Shown one piece after another: positions 14,722 through 23,601 of a DNA stretch of 64,000 bases (positions are counted from its first letter, which is position 1; every line of letters starts with the position of its first letter). The position numbers and the translations under genes were made by a program. Under the pieces are notes generated by a model. The model saw only the letters and a list, made by a program, of their open reading frames with translations, was not told the origin of the DNA and searched no databases. The DNA is from Sphingomonas faeni (GTDB lineage Bacteria; Pseudomonadota; Alphaproteobacteria; Sphingomonadales; Sphingomonadaceae), in assembly GCF_024273235.1 (NCBI RefSeq), contig NZ_JANBVH010000002.1:1-64000 (forward strand). Reading direction: 5' to 3'.

Positions 14722-15041
14722 GCCCGCTTTCCGCACCCGCCCCGACGACCGGCATCTCGACCGATACGAGCCGCCTCAAGTCGAAGGACAATCTCGACAA
14801 GGCGGGCGAGAAGTTCGAGGCGGTCTTCACTGGCATGATGCTGAAGAGCATGCGCCAGGCGAAGCTCAGCGATCCGCTGTTCGATTCGAAGGCAATCGAC
14901 ACCTTCACCGATATGCAGGACGGGCTGATCGCGAAGTCTATGGCGGAGCACACGCCGCTCGGCATCGGCAAGGCGATGACGGACTTTCTCGCCAAGTCTC
15001 AATCCGATCTTAACCAGACCGGCGCAGACTCGCCGCCATGA
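14718..15041 (+). CDS. flgJ: Rod-binding protein FlgJ, N-terminal domain only
   Basis: The 107-residue protein has the rod-cap motif KFEAVFTGMMLKSMRQAKLS and the tail helix MAEHTPLGIGKAMTDFL, but lacks the C-terminal muramidase/glucosaminidase domain of enterobacterial FlgJ (about 310 residues). Short FlgJ is common in alphaproteobacteria, where a separate enzyme opens the wall; here the transglycosylase at 4416-5261 is the candidate. The GTG start overlaps the flgI stop and the TGA overlaps the flgK ATG. Confidence 0.92.
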   Translation: MSPLSAPAPTTGISTDTSRLKSKDNLDKAGEKFEAVFTGMMLKSMRQAKLSDPLFDSKAIDTFTDMQDGLIAKSMAEHTPLGIGKAMTDFLAKSQSDLNQTGADSPP

Positions 15042-16384
15042 GCGATCTCCTTTCGATCGGCGCCTCGGGCGTGCGCGCGTACCAGACCGCGCTGTCCACG
15101 GTGTCGGAGAACATCGCGAACACCGGCAATGCGGGCTATACAAGGCGGACGACGACGCTTGCCGAAGTGTCGTCGGTCGGCGGCGGGCTGAACGCGCGGA
15201 CCTCGGTCAGCAGCAGCGGCGTCACGGTTACGGGTACCGGTCGCAGCGCCGACGCATACCGGTCGCAGGCGGTCCGCTCGGCGGGCACCGATCTCGCCAA
15301 GACCGAGACCGGCGTGACCTGGATGAACCGGATCGAGACGGCGCTGGGCGACAACCAGCTCGGCGACCGGCTCACCAGCTTCTTTACTTCGGCGCAGAAA
15401 CTCGCCGCCGATCCGACCTCGGAACCGGCGCGGTCGGTAATGCTCGAATCCGCCGGGACGGCCGCGGCGGCGTTTGCCGCGACCGGGCAGGCGCTCGATA
15501 CCGCGGCCGCCGATCTCGATTCGACCGCATCGCAGGCGGTACAGTCGCTCAATGCGCTCGGCACCGCGCTTGCCAAGATCAACGACGGCATCGCGCGCAC
15601 CGCGCCGGGATCGTCGACCGCGGCGCAACTCGCCGACCAGCGCGACCAGATGCTCGAACAGATGAGCACGATCACCGACATCACCACGTCGTTCGACGAT
15701 CTCGGGCGGACGACCGTGCGGCTCGGCGGCGCGGCGGGCTCGGTCTTCGTTGCCGGCGGCGAGAGCGCGCAGGCGTCCTATGCGCGCAACGACGAGGGCG
15801 CGGTGCAGTTCGCGGTCACGCGCGGCAACGTCACGTCCGCGCTGTCGCCGACCGGCGGCGCGCTCGCCGGTTTCGCGGAAGGCGCGCAGCGGATCGCCGC
15901 GGCGCGCGGGTCGCTCAACGCGATCGCCACCGACTTCACGACGCAGGTCAACGCAGTCCAGGCGCAAGGCCGGGACCTCGACGGCAATGCGGGCACCGCG
16001 CTGTTCGCAACCGGCGACACGCCGACCGACATTTCCGTCGCACTCGTCGATGGCCGCAGGATCGCCGCCGCGAGCGTGACCGGCGGCAAGCGCGATGCGT
16101 CCAATCTCTCCGCTTTGCACGGAGCACGCACCAGCGGCGGCTTCGAGACACGCACCACGACGCTGATCGCCGGCAACGCCGCCGCGCTCGAACAGCGCAA
16201 GGTGGTCGCCGATGCGCAGGTCGCGATCCGCGACGGTGCGGTCGGTGCGCTCGCGTCCGCGTCGGGTGTCGATCTCGATAGCGAGGCGGTCGACCTGCTC
16301 CGCTTTCAGCAGGCCTATCAGGCATCGAGCCGCGTGATCCAGACCGCGCGCGACACGCTCCAGACCATCCTCGATCTACGGTAA
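15038..16384 (+). CDS. flgK: Hook-filament junction protein FlgK
   Basis: A 448-residue member of the rod/hook family, with SIGASGVRAYQTALSTVSEN and IANTGNAGYTRR at the N terminus and SGVDLDSEAVDLLRFQQAYQ then SSRVIQTARDTLQTILDLR at the C terminus, the classic FlgK ending. It joins the hook to the filament and is probably escorted by FlgN. Its ATG overlaps the flgJ stop by 4 bp. Confidence 0.96.
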   Translation: MSDLLSIGASGVRAYQTALSTVSENIANTGNAGYTRRTTTLAEVSSVGGGLNARTSVSSSGVTVTGTGRSADAYRSQAVRSAGTDLAKTETGVTWMNRIETALGDNQLGDRLTSFFTSAQKLAADPTSEPARSVMLESAGTAAAAFAATGQALDTAAADLDSTASQAVQSLNALGTALAKINDGIARTAPGSSTAAQLADQRDQMLEQMSTITDITTSFDDLGRTTVRLGGAAGSVFVAGGESAQASYARNDEGAVQFAVTRGNVTSALSPTGGALAGFAEGAQRIAAARGSLNAIATDFTTQVNAVQAQGRDLDGNAGTALFATGDTPTDISVALVDGRRIAAASVTGGKRDASNLSALHGARTSGGFETRTTTLIAGNAAALEQRKVVADAQVAIRDGAVGALASASGVDLDSEAVDLLRFQQAYQASSRVIQTARDTLQTILDLR

Positions 16385-16389
16385 CGCGC

Positions 16390-17310
16390 ATGCAGATCGC
16401 CACCAGCCTCTTCTACGATCGCTCATCGACGTCGATGAACTCGCTCAGCGCGAAGACGGAGGCGTTGCAGAACCAGATTTCGACCGGGACCAGGCTGACC
16501 GCGCCGTCGTCGGACAGCGCCGCGTATCAGCGGCTGGCGGGCTTGAAGCGGGATACCACCAACGACACGGTCTATGCCGCCAATCTCGGCACCGCCGAAT
16601 CGGTACTGAAGCAGGGCGATACCAGCCTCACCGCGATCACCGACCAGTTGCAGTCCGCGACCGAGCTGGTGACGCAGGCGAAGACCGGCACGCTGAACGC
16701 GGCCAACCGCAAGGCCATCGGCGAACAGATCGCCGGGATCGTCGCGACGCTGGCCAACCTCGCCAATGGCAAGGACGTGCGGGGGCAGGCGCTGTTCGGG
16801 GGTGCCGACGGCGCCCCTGCGGTCGCGACCGACGGAACCTATGCGCTCGCGTCGAAACCGGTCTCGGGCATCCCGATCGGCGACGGCCAGAGCATCCAGG
16901 CGAACGAGACCGCGGCGCGCATCTTCACTGTCGGCGGCAAGGTCAAGCCCGATGGCAGCATCGAGGGCGGTACCAACACGCTCGCCATGCTCTCGGCGAT
17001 CGCGACCGCGCTGCAGTCGGACGATTTCAAGGCGAGTTCGCTCGATACGTCGCTAGCGGACATTACCGCCGCGTCCGATCAGGTATCGACGGTACAGGCC
17101 TCGCTCGGGGCGCGTGCTGCCCGCGTCGACCTGGAGACGTCGCGGCTGACCGATGTCGCGGCCGACCGCGAGGCGACCCGGTCGGGGCTTGAGGATACCG
17201 ACATCACTACGACGGTGGTCGAGTTGCAGAAGACGATGACGATCCTGTCGGCGACGCAGGCGAGCTTCTCGAAGCTCTCGGCGCTGTCGCTGTTCGATTA
17301 TCTGCGCTGA
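16390..17310 (+). CDS. flgL: Hook-filament junction protein FlgL
   Basis: The 306-residue product resembles flagellin at both ends (MNSLSAKTEALQNQISTG near residue 16; ATQASFSKLSALSLFDYLR at the end), as FlgL does. It is the second junction protein and follows flgK by five bases. Genuine flagellins are longer and end in the LLR/LLG pattern, so FlgL is the better call. Confidence 0.93.
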   Translation: MQIATSLFYDRSSTSMNSLSAKTEALQNQISTGTRLTAPSSDSAAYQRLAGLKRDTTNDTVYAANLGTAESVLKQGDTSLTAITDQLQSATELVTQAKTGTLNAANRKAIGEQIAGIVATLANLANGKDVRGQALFGGADGAPAVATDGTYALASKPVSGIPIGDGQSIQANETAARIFTVGGKVKPDGSIEGGTNTLAMLSAIATALQSDDFKASSLDTSLADITAASDQVSTVQASLGARAARVDLETSRLTDVAADREATRSGLEDTDITTTVVELQKTMTILSATQASFSKLSALSLFDYLR

Positions 17311-17375
17311 TCCGAATTTAATCGCGTGCGACGGCGTCCTGGTAACCGGTTGGCTACCAAAGGCGGTTAATTCTG

Positions 17376-17391
17376 TGGCGACGCAAGTGCC
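17376..17391 (+). promoter_or_regulatory. Possible degenerate sigma-54 promoter before motA
   Basis: TGGCGACGCAAGTGCC keeps GG-N10-GC spacing but departs from the consensus at several positions. It ends about 30 bases before the motA ATG. The 111-bp gap between flgL and motA otherwise shows no sigma-28 box with correct spacing, so the motA promoter remains uncertain. Confidence 0.25.
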
Positions 17392-17421
17392 GCCATCGGC
17401 CCTGGGGGAATTTCGAACACC

Positions 17422-18285
17422 ATGTTTCCGGTCATCGGCATCGTCGTCCTGCTCGTCATGGTGTTTGGCGGATTCGCCTTCACCGGCGGCGCGCTCGGCC
17501 CCGTCATGGAGGCCATCCCGCACGAGATGCTGATCATCGGCGGTGCCGCCGCCGGCGCGCTGATCATCGGCAATTCGGGCAAGGAGCTGAAGGGCCTCGG
17601 TGCCGGACTCGGCAAGGTCTTCAAGGGCCCGAAGTACAAGAAGCAGGATTATCTCGACGTCATCTTCCTCGTCAGCAAGCTGATGAAGATGCTGCGGATG
17701 GACGGGCCGATCGCGCTCGAGCCGCATGTCGAGGATCCGCAGTCCTCCGCGGTGTTCGCGGAATACCCGAAGCTTCTCAAGGACAAGGCGCTCGTCAACC
17801 TGATCGCCGATACGCTGCGCCTCGTCGTGGTGTCGTCGGGGACGCTCGACGTGCATGCGGTCGAGGAGGTGATGGATCACTCGATCAAGACGCATCATCA
17901 CGAGGAGGAGGCTGCGCACGGCACGCTCGCCAGCCTCGCCGACGCACTCCCCGCGCTCGGCATCGTCGCCGCCGTGCTCGGCGTGGTGAAGACGATGGGC
18001 TCGATCGACAAGCCGCCGTCGATCCTGGGGGCGATGATCGGCTCGGCGCTGGTCGGCACGTTCATGGGCGTGCTGCTGGCGTACGGCATCGTCGCGCCGC
18101 TCGCGAACCGGTTGAAGCAGGTGCTCGATGCCGATGCGTCGATCTACGACGTGGTGAAGCAGATCATCATCGCCTCGCTGCACGGCCATCCGCAGCCGCT
18201 GGTGATCGAGGCCGCGCGCTCAGGGATCGCGCACAAGAACCAGCCGGGCTTCGCCGAAGTCTTCGACGGGCTGAGGGGCAAGTAA
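17422..18285 (+). CDS. motA: Flagellar motor stator protein MotA
   Basis: The 287-residue inner-membrane protein has four hydrophobic segments in the MotA arrangement: two near the N terminus (IGIVVLLVMVFGGFAFTGG; EMLIIGGAAAGALIIG) and two after residue 170 (ALPALGIVAAVLGVVKTMGS; IGSALVGTFMGVLLAYGIVA). It also has the cytoplasmic loop that contacts FliG. With MotB it forms the ion-driven stator. Length and sequence fit the main alphaproteobacterial MotA. Confidence 0.96.
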   Translation: MFPVIGIVVLLVMVFGGFAFTGGALGPVMEAIPHEMLIIGGAAAGALIIGNSGKELKGLGAGLGKVFKGPKYKKQDYLDVIFLVSKLMKMLRMDGPIALEPHVEDPQSSAVFAEYPKLLKDKALVNLIADTLRLVVVSSGTLDVHAVEEVMDHSIKTHHHEEEAAHGTLASLADALPALGIVAAVLGVVKTMGSIDKPPSILGAMIGSALVGTFMGVLLAYGIVAPLANRLKQVLDADASIYDVVKQIIIASLHGHPQPLVIEAARSGIAHKNQPGFAEVFDGLRGK

Positions 18286-18289
18286 CGTC

Positions 18290-19195
18290 GTGGCCGCGCG
18301 CGCGCCTCACGGGACGAACCAGCCGCCCAAGGTCATCGTCAAGAAGATCTATATCGAGGGGCATGGCGGCCATCACGGTGGCGCGTGGAAAGTCGCGTAC
18401 GCCGATTTCGTGACCGCGATGATGGCGTTCTTCCTGCTGCTGTGGATCGTCGGCGCGACCACCGAGAAACAACGCAAGGGCATCGCCGATTACTTCGCGC
18501 CGACCATCCTCAACACGCGCTCGCTCGGGATCGGCGGCGGCGGGCTGTTCGGGGGCGAATCGATCCTCGACAAGAACCGCATCGGGCCGAAGCCGGGCCA
18601 GACCAGCATGGCGCAACTGGCGATCCCCGATGCCGGGCTTGGTGGGCCGTCGGCGGGGACGGGGCCGAAGGGTTCGCTGAAGAGCCGCGATGCGCTGACC
18701 AAGGAAGACCGGAAGAATTTCCAGGTATTGCGTCGGCGCGTGCTCGGCGAGATCGCGGGCAACGCCAAGCTCTCGCGCCTCGCAAGCCACGTCCGCTTCG
18801 TGCCGACCCAGGACGGGATGCGTATCGATCTGGTCGACGACGCGGATTATTCGATGTTCGCGCTCGGCACCACTGCGCTCGACCCGGAAGCATCCGCGTT
18901 GATCGGGATGATCGCGGGGTCGGTGCAGGGCATGCAGAACCCGATCATGATCCGCGGCCATACCGACAGCGTGCCGTATGGCGATCCGCGCGCGATGAAC
19001 AACTGGATGCTGTCTTCGGGGCGCGCCGAGGCGACGCGACGGCGCCTGTTGTCGGGTGGCACGCCCGAGGAGCGGTTCGAGCGGATCGAAGGCGTCGCCG
19101 ACCGCGAACCGCTGATCGTGAAAGACCCTGCCGACCCGCGAAACCGGCGGGTGGCGATCACGTTGCTCTACAGGCGTGGGATCTTCGCCAAGTAA
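18290..19195 (+). CDS. motB: Flagellar motor stator protein MotB
   Basis: The 301-residue protein has the MotB helix WKVAYADFVTAMMAFFLLLW, with the ion-binding Asp39 in YADF, and a C-terminal OmpA-like peptidoglycan-binding domain (MIRGHTDSVPYGDPRAMNNW, SSGRAEATRRRLL). It anchors the stator to the wall. GTG at 18290 is the start, four bases after motA. A strong hairpin terminator follows. Confidence 0.96.
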   Translation: MAARAPHGTNQPPKVIVKKIYIEGHGGHHGGAWKVAYADFVTAMMAFFLLLWIVGATTEKQRKGIADYFAPTILNTRSLGIGGGGLFGGESILDKNRIGPKPGQTSMAQLAIPDAGLGGPSAGTGPKGSLKSRDALTKEDRKNFQVLRRRVLGEIAGNAKLSRLASHVRFVPTQDGMRIDLVDDADYSMFALGTTALDPEASALIGMIAGSVQGMQNPIMIRGHTDSVPYGDPRAMNNWMLSSGRAEATRRRLLSGGTPEERFERIEGVADREPLIVKDPADPRNRRVAITLLYRRGIFAK

Positions 19196-19226
19196 CGCCG
19201 CCGCGTTCCCACGGTACGAGCAACAA

Positions 19227-19260
19227 AAAAGGACCGGTGCCTCGCGGCGCCGGTCCTTTT
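19227..19260. terminator. Strong bidirectional terminator between motB and mucR
   Basis: AAAAGGACCGG and CCGGTCCTTTT pair around a GC-rich top (19227-19260), extended by TGC/GCG with a wobble pair. As precede and Ts follow, so it can terminate motB on the plus strand and the convergent mucR on the minus strand. Confidence 0.88.
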
Positions 19261-19281
19261 GGCCGGCATTGGCTGCGTCGC

Positions 19282-19782
19282 TTATTCGGCGGCGGCGGCG
19301 ATGTCCGTCTTGCGCTTGCGTGCAGCGGGCTGGGCCGGCGCCGAATCGGTCTTGCGCGGGCCGGGCTTGCGTCCGAGGCCGATCTTCTTCGCCATCGCGC
19401 GACGGCTTTCCGAGTAATTCTCGGCGACCATCGGGTAATCGGGCTTCAGGCCATAGCGTTCGCGATACTCGGCGGGAGTCATGCCGTGCGTCGCAAGGTG
19501 ACGACGCAAGGTCTTGTACGACTTGCCGTCGATCATCGAGATGATGTGATCCTTCGACGCCAGCGATTTACGTGCCGTTACGGCAGGCGTGTATTCCGTC
19601 GCAGTTTCGGCGGCGACTGGTTCGCTCGACGTGCCCAGCAACGCGGACACGGTCTCATGCATCTTGCCGAGAAAGGCAGGGACGTCATCGGCCGAGCTGC
19701 GCGTATTCGGGTTCCCCAGCCAAGCAATCGTCAGCTCGGTTGCGAGTTCGACCGCATTCAGGTCGGTGGTATCTTCGGCCAT
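19282..19782 (-). CDS. mucR: MucR/Ros-family zinc-finger transcriptional regulator
   Basis: The 166-residue protein has the Ros/MucR domain from about residue 70 to 135: HIISMIDGKSYKTLRRHLAT, then HGMTPAEYRERYGLKPDYPM and VAENYSESRRAMAKKIGLG. The C-terminal tail is basic. Members bind AT-rich DNA and control exopolysaccharide, motility and symbiosis genes, usually as repressors. I prefer the ATG at 19782 because GGAG lies ten bases upstream; a start 12 bases earlier is possible. It sits exactly between the flagellar and polysaccharide regions. The first zinc-ligand position looks modified (no clear Cys pair), as in several MucR proteins. Confidence 0.93.
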   Translation of the reverse strand: MAEDTTDLNAVELATELTIAWLGNPNTRSSADDVPAFLGKMHETVSALLGTSSEPVAAETATEYTPAVTARKSLASKDHIISMIDGKSYKTLRRHLATHGMTPAEYRERYGLKPDYPMVAENYSESRRAMAKKIGLGRKPGPRKTDSAPAQPAARKRKTDIAAAAE

Positions 19783-20140
19783 ATAGCACTCCATTGTCTG
19801 CGGACGCCGTAACGGCGTGCGACATCGGGTTCAACCATTCACCGGGCCAAAAGCCTCAATAAGTTGTAAAAATCGACATTGGAAGCTCCGAGTTGGCGAG
19901 ATGCGTTCATTTTGACTGCTTTGGGTTAAGTAGAGTCGGTCGAACAAACCGGGTACGCGACACAGTACAAGTCGTGTCCACGGATCGATGGCAAAGTGCT
20001 TGTCCGGCGCGAAGACGACGCCATGGTCGCGCGCCGCTGGACGCCCGAGATCGCGACCGGTAGAAATGCTGTCGACGATCGTGCGCGCATCGTCCGCCGT
20101 GTCGGCGACAGCGACCTGTTCTATCGAGAGAATCCTCCGC
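19783..20140. other. Control region between mucR and the first polysaccharide gene
   Basis: This 358-base divergent gap holds a perfect palindrome ACGCCG-TAA-CGGCGT at 19804-19818 and an AT-rich run around 19855-19885 (ATAAGTTGTAAAAATCG), unusual for this genome. MucR-type proteins favour AT-rich DNA, so autoregulation is plausible. A minus-strand frame is open at 19831-20142 (103 codons) but has no recognisable protein and overlaps the next gene's start, so I do not call it a gene. Confidence 0.4.
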
Positions 20141-21592
20141 ATGGTTTCAAGCCCCGACAGCGCGAAAAGACGGTCCGGACGACCCGCCTATTCGGGGAGC
20201 GACTGGCTGATCGAGCGCGGCAAGGGCGTCGCCCGGCGCAGCAGTGGATCGATCGCATCGCCGGTATCGCAGGGGGACGGCGACCGGCTGATGCCGCTGC
20301 GCATCGCCATCCTCGCGCTGATCAGCCTCGTCATGCTCGGTCCGTTGATGACCAATGTCGAGGGCGGCGAGGCTGGCGAGGGCAGCGTCGTACGACAGAT
20401 CGGGTATCTCGCGATCCTGGCGCTCACCGTCTACGCGATCCGGCCGACGGCCACGCCGCGCTCGCTGCTCGCCTTCTCGTGGCCGATGCTGCTGGCGCTG
20501 GCGTGGTGCTGGATCAGCCTGAGCTGGGCGATCGATCCCGGCACCGCGTTTCGCCGCGTCCTGCTGACGACCTTGGTCGCGTGGATGGTGTTCGCCGTGG
20601 TGCGAAACGGCGGCTACCAGCTGAACGTCGAAATCCTGCGCTATTCCTTGCTGGCGTCGGTGCTGATCTCGTACGTGGTCGTGGTGCTGGATCCGATGGT
20701 CGGCATGCATCTGATGAGCGAGGACGGCATGGCGACCGCGCTGATCGGCAATTGGCGCGGGTTCCTGGGGCACAAGAACTTTGCCGGCGCGGTGTGCGCG
20801 TTGTGCATCATCATGTTCCTGTTCGATGCGAAACGGATACCGCCGACGATCCGCATCGTCGCGATCCTGGTGGCCGGGTATTTCCTGTTCAAGTCGCAGT
20901 CGAAGACGTCGGCGGGGATGGTCGTGCTCGCGTCGCTCGGCGGGATGATCTTCGAACTCGTCAGCATCCGCCTGCGCCGATACCTGATCCCGATCCTGAT
21001 GGTCGTCGGATCGGCCGTCTGGTTCCTGACCAGCGCCTATGCGGGCATGGTCCAGTCCAATTTCCTGGAACCGAAGGCATTTACGGGACGCGGCCAGATC
21101 TGGGCGGCGTTGTTGAAATACTCCGGCGACCACCCGTTGCTCGGCGCCGGGTTCGGGTCGTTCTGGAACATCGAATCGGGCAGCCCGATCTTCGAATATG
21201 GCCAGGGCTATGTCACCAAGATCACGGTCGGCCATTCGGGCTATATCGATCAGCTCGTGACGGTCGGTATCCCCGGCGTCCTGCTGATGGTCTTCGCGAT
21301 GGCGGTCTGGCCGCTCGCCAAGCTGCTCGCGAGCGAGGAGGTGGCGAGGGGGCGGGGTGCGCTGATCTCGGCGATGCTGATGTTCTGCATCGGGCACAAC
21401 ATCACCGAGAGCGGCCTGTTCGAGCGCGACGGCATCGTCAGCACGATCTTCTTCTTCGCGGTCGCCTTTGCGCATTACTGCACGATGGACGAGAAGCGGG
21501 TCGATCCGTCGAAGCAGGCGGGCGACGACGTGATGCGCGAACTGCGCAAGCGCAAGCGCAAGCATCGGCCGGTGCTTATGGCCGGCGAATGA
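20141..21592 (+). CDS. O-antigen ligase/Wzy-family membrane protein (first of three)
   Basis: The 483-residue protein has about ten or more membrane helices and the Wzy/WaaL signature region GNWRGFLGHKNFAGAVCALC plus the periplasmic-loop motif TGRGQIWAALLKYSGDHPLL followed by GAGFGSFWN. The family joins or polymerises lipid-linked glycan repeats in the periplasm. It closely parallels the protein at 29458-30822. The ATG at 20141 gives a hydrophilic lead before the first helix. The C terminus is basic. The end overlaps the convergent acyltransferase by 17 bp. Confidence 0.85.
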   Translation: MVSSPDSAKRRSGRPAYSGSDWLIERGKGVARRSSGSIASPVSQGDGDRLMPLRIAILALISLVMLGPLMTNVEGGEAGEGSVVRQIGYLAILALTVYAIRPTATPRSLLAFSWPMLLALAWCWISLSWAIDPGTAFRRVLLTTLVAWMVFAVVRNGGYQLNVEILRYSLLASVLISYVVVVLDPMVGMHLMSEDGMATALIGNWRGFLGHKNFAGAVCALCIIMFLFDAKRIPPTIRIVAILVAGYFLFKSQSKTSAGMVVLASLGGMIFELVSIRLRRYLIPILMVVGSAVWFLTSAYAGMVQSNFLEPKAFTGRGQIWAALLKYSGDHPLLGAGFGSFWNIESGSPIFEYGQGYVTKITVGHSGYIDQLVTVGIPGVLLMVFAMAVWPLAKLLASEEVARGRGALISAMLMFCIGHNITESGLFERDGIVSTIFFFAVAFAHYCTMDEKRVDPSKQAGDDVMRELRKRKRKHRPVLMAGE

Positions 21593-23534
21593 CCGGGTGA
21601 TGTGCCAGGATCACTGCCAGCGTGTCTCGCGCGCCGGCCGGCGTGAAGTGCGAATGATCGAAGTGTAGCGGTGTGCCGTCTGCGGTGGTCAGGCGGCAGG
21701 TCTTGCCCGTGCACTCGGTTTCGATGGCGGACGCGTAATCGGCGCCGGCCGCGCGGACCGGCCCCGCCATCGCGCGGTCGAGCGCGATACGGTCCATAAG
21801 TCGCAACCCATCCGCGAGCGTCGAGTTGCCGTCGCCGTCTGATCGCACGATCAACGCCGGAAGGTCCGCATCATACTCGACCGAGGGTCCGATCACGAGG
21901 ACACGTGTTCCGTGGGCGCGCAGCCAGCGGATCGTGTCGAGCAATGCCGGTTGTTCGAAGTCTAGCCACCGAGCGGACAGGACCACCGTATCGATCCTGG
22001 CGAAATCCAGCGTGCCGAACGCTGCGTCCATGGTCGTGCGGCAGATCGGCAGGCCCTTCCCATGCAGCAGCGGCCGACACCCCGCCGCGGTAGCTTGCAC
22101 GATGTTCGCGCCCGGCAGCAGCGTGCGCAGCGCCTGCGAGAAATGCGCGCCATGGCTGTCGCCGAGCAGCGCGATATTGGGCTTGGTCGCCGACAACCGC
22201 AGGCAGTCGGGTGAGAAGGGGCGACCGGTCGGCAGCGCGAAACAGCGATCCGTGCTGAATTGCCGTTTGCCGGCGTCCGTCGAGTCCCAGCCGAGATAGC
22301 TGGCGGCCAGCGCCTGGCGCGGCGAGAGCGGGCGGATGTCGTCGGCCCTGGCGGCGATCGTCAGCCCGGTGATCGCCATCGCCACGAGCAGCACGACCGC
22401 GACGGCATGCGGGACGAGCCCCGATCCGCTGCGCCAACGCCGGCTCGCCGGACGCTCGACCAGCGCAAAGCTCAGCCATGCCGCGCCGAGCGACGCGCAG
22501 AGCAGCCCGACCGTCTCGACCGGCGCGAGCGTCGAACCGTGGCGGATCTGGTAGAAGGCGATGATCGGACGATGCCAGAGATAGGCCGAATAGGAGATCA
22601 GTCCGATCGTGCGCAGCGGCCACGCGCCGAGCAGCCGCGCGGTTGGGCCTTGCGCACCGTAAGCCAGCAGCACTGCCGCCGCGACCGCGGGCGGCAACGC
22701 GAACGGCACCGGGAACGGCCAGCCGCTGCTGATCGCGACGCAACTCGCGGCGATCACTGCGATGGCGAGAATGCACAGGGTCGCCCGGACCGAGCGGTTC
22801 TCGATCGTCGGTACGGCGCCGAGCGCGACCAGCGCGCCAAGCGACAATTCCCAGATGCGCGCGGGCAGTAGGAAGAACGCGGCGGAAGGGTAGGCGGTCG
22901 CCAGCCACCCGCCGATCGCGAACGACGCGACTGCAAGGCCGGCGATCACCTGCGCGAGACGCTGGCGCGACAGCCCCCGGAGCGACCAGAGAAGTAGAGG
23001 GTAGAGCAGGTAGAATTGCTCCTCGACCGCCAGCGACCAAGTATGGACGAGCGGCTTGGCATCGGACGCCGCCGCGAAATAGTCCGACGTCAGGTAGAAA
23101 TAGACGTTCGACCCGAACACGCTGGTCGCCGCGGCGCTCCGCCCGAGGTCGCGCAACTGGTTGGGCAGCAGGATCACGCAACCGAGCGCGAGGATGACGG
23201 TCATCATCACCAGCAGCGCGGGCAGGATGCGGACGATCCGGTGGCGATAGAAGCGCAGGATCGAGAAGCGCGCCTCGGCGATGTCGCGCACCATGATCGC
23301 GGTGATCAGGAAGCCCGATATCACGAAGAAGATGTCGACCCCGACGAACCCGCCGCGCAGCCGGGTCACGCCGCAATGCAGCAGCAGGATCGGCAGGATC
23401 GCCAGCGCCCGCAACCCGTCGATATCCGGCCGATAGCGGAGCGCGCGCCCGTCCTGCGGCGCGGGCGTTCGCATCCCCGCGGTCGCGGCCGATCCTGTCG
23501 CTATGCTCTCGCTCACCTGTGCCGACGCCCCCAC
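21576..23534 (-). CDS. Acyltransferase family 3 with SGNH domain (OafA-like)
   Basis: The 652-residue protein has the acyltransferase-3 membrane domain (RPDIDGLRALAILPILLLHC, FVGVDIFFVISGFLI, about residues 35-380) and a C-terminal periplasmic SGNH domain (NIALLGDSHGAHFSQAL with the Ser nucleophile; FDHSHFTPAG carrying the catalytic Asp-x-x-His-like end). Such fused enzymes O-acetylate exported polysaccharides. The first 30 residues are unconserved, so the true start may lie at MRTPAPQDG or nearby. It is divergent from the glycosyltransferase run and probably decorates its product. Confidence 0.9.
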   Translation of the reverse strand: MGASAQVSESIATGSAATAGMRTPAPQDGRALRYRPDIDGLRALAILPILLLHCGVTRLRGGFVGVDIFFVISGFLITAIMVRDIAEARFSILRFYRHRIVRILPALLVMMTVILALGCVILLPNQLRDLGRSAAATSVFGSNVYFYLTSDYFAAASDAKPLVHTWSLAVEEQFYLLYPLLLWSLRGLSRQRLAQVIAGLAVASFAIGGWLATAYPSAAFFLLPARIWELSLGALVALGAVPTIENRSVRATLCILAIAVIAASCVAISSGWPFPVPFALPPAVAAAVLLAYGAQGPTARLLGAWPLRTIGLISYSAYLWHRPIIAFYQIRHGSTLAPVETVGLLCASLGAAWLSFALVERPASRRWRSGSGLVPHAVAVVLLVAMAITGLTIAARADDIRPLSPRQALAASYLGWDSTDAGKRQFSTDRCFALPTGRPFSPDCLRLSATKPNIALLGDSHGAHFSQALRTLLPGANIVQATAAGCRPLLHGKGLPICRTTMDAAFGTLDFARIDTVVLSARWLDFEQPALLDTIRWLRAHGTRVLVIGPSVEYDADLPALIVRSDGDGNSTLADGLRLMDRIALDRAMAGPVRAAGADYASAIETECTGKTCRLTTADGTPLHFDHSHFTPAGARDTLAVILAHHPVIRRP

Positions 23535-23601
23535 TCGCGCCGCCGGTCTATAGTGCGCGACGGCACGCTGCTAGGGCCGCGATGGACGCGCGTGCCGGGC
23601 G

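Noticed and set aside
19831..20142. Minus-strand 103-codon frame before the first Wzy-like gene
   Set aside because: There is no ribosome site or family resemblance and it covers the likely control region; it could still be a remnant.
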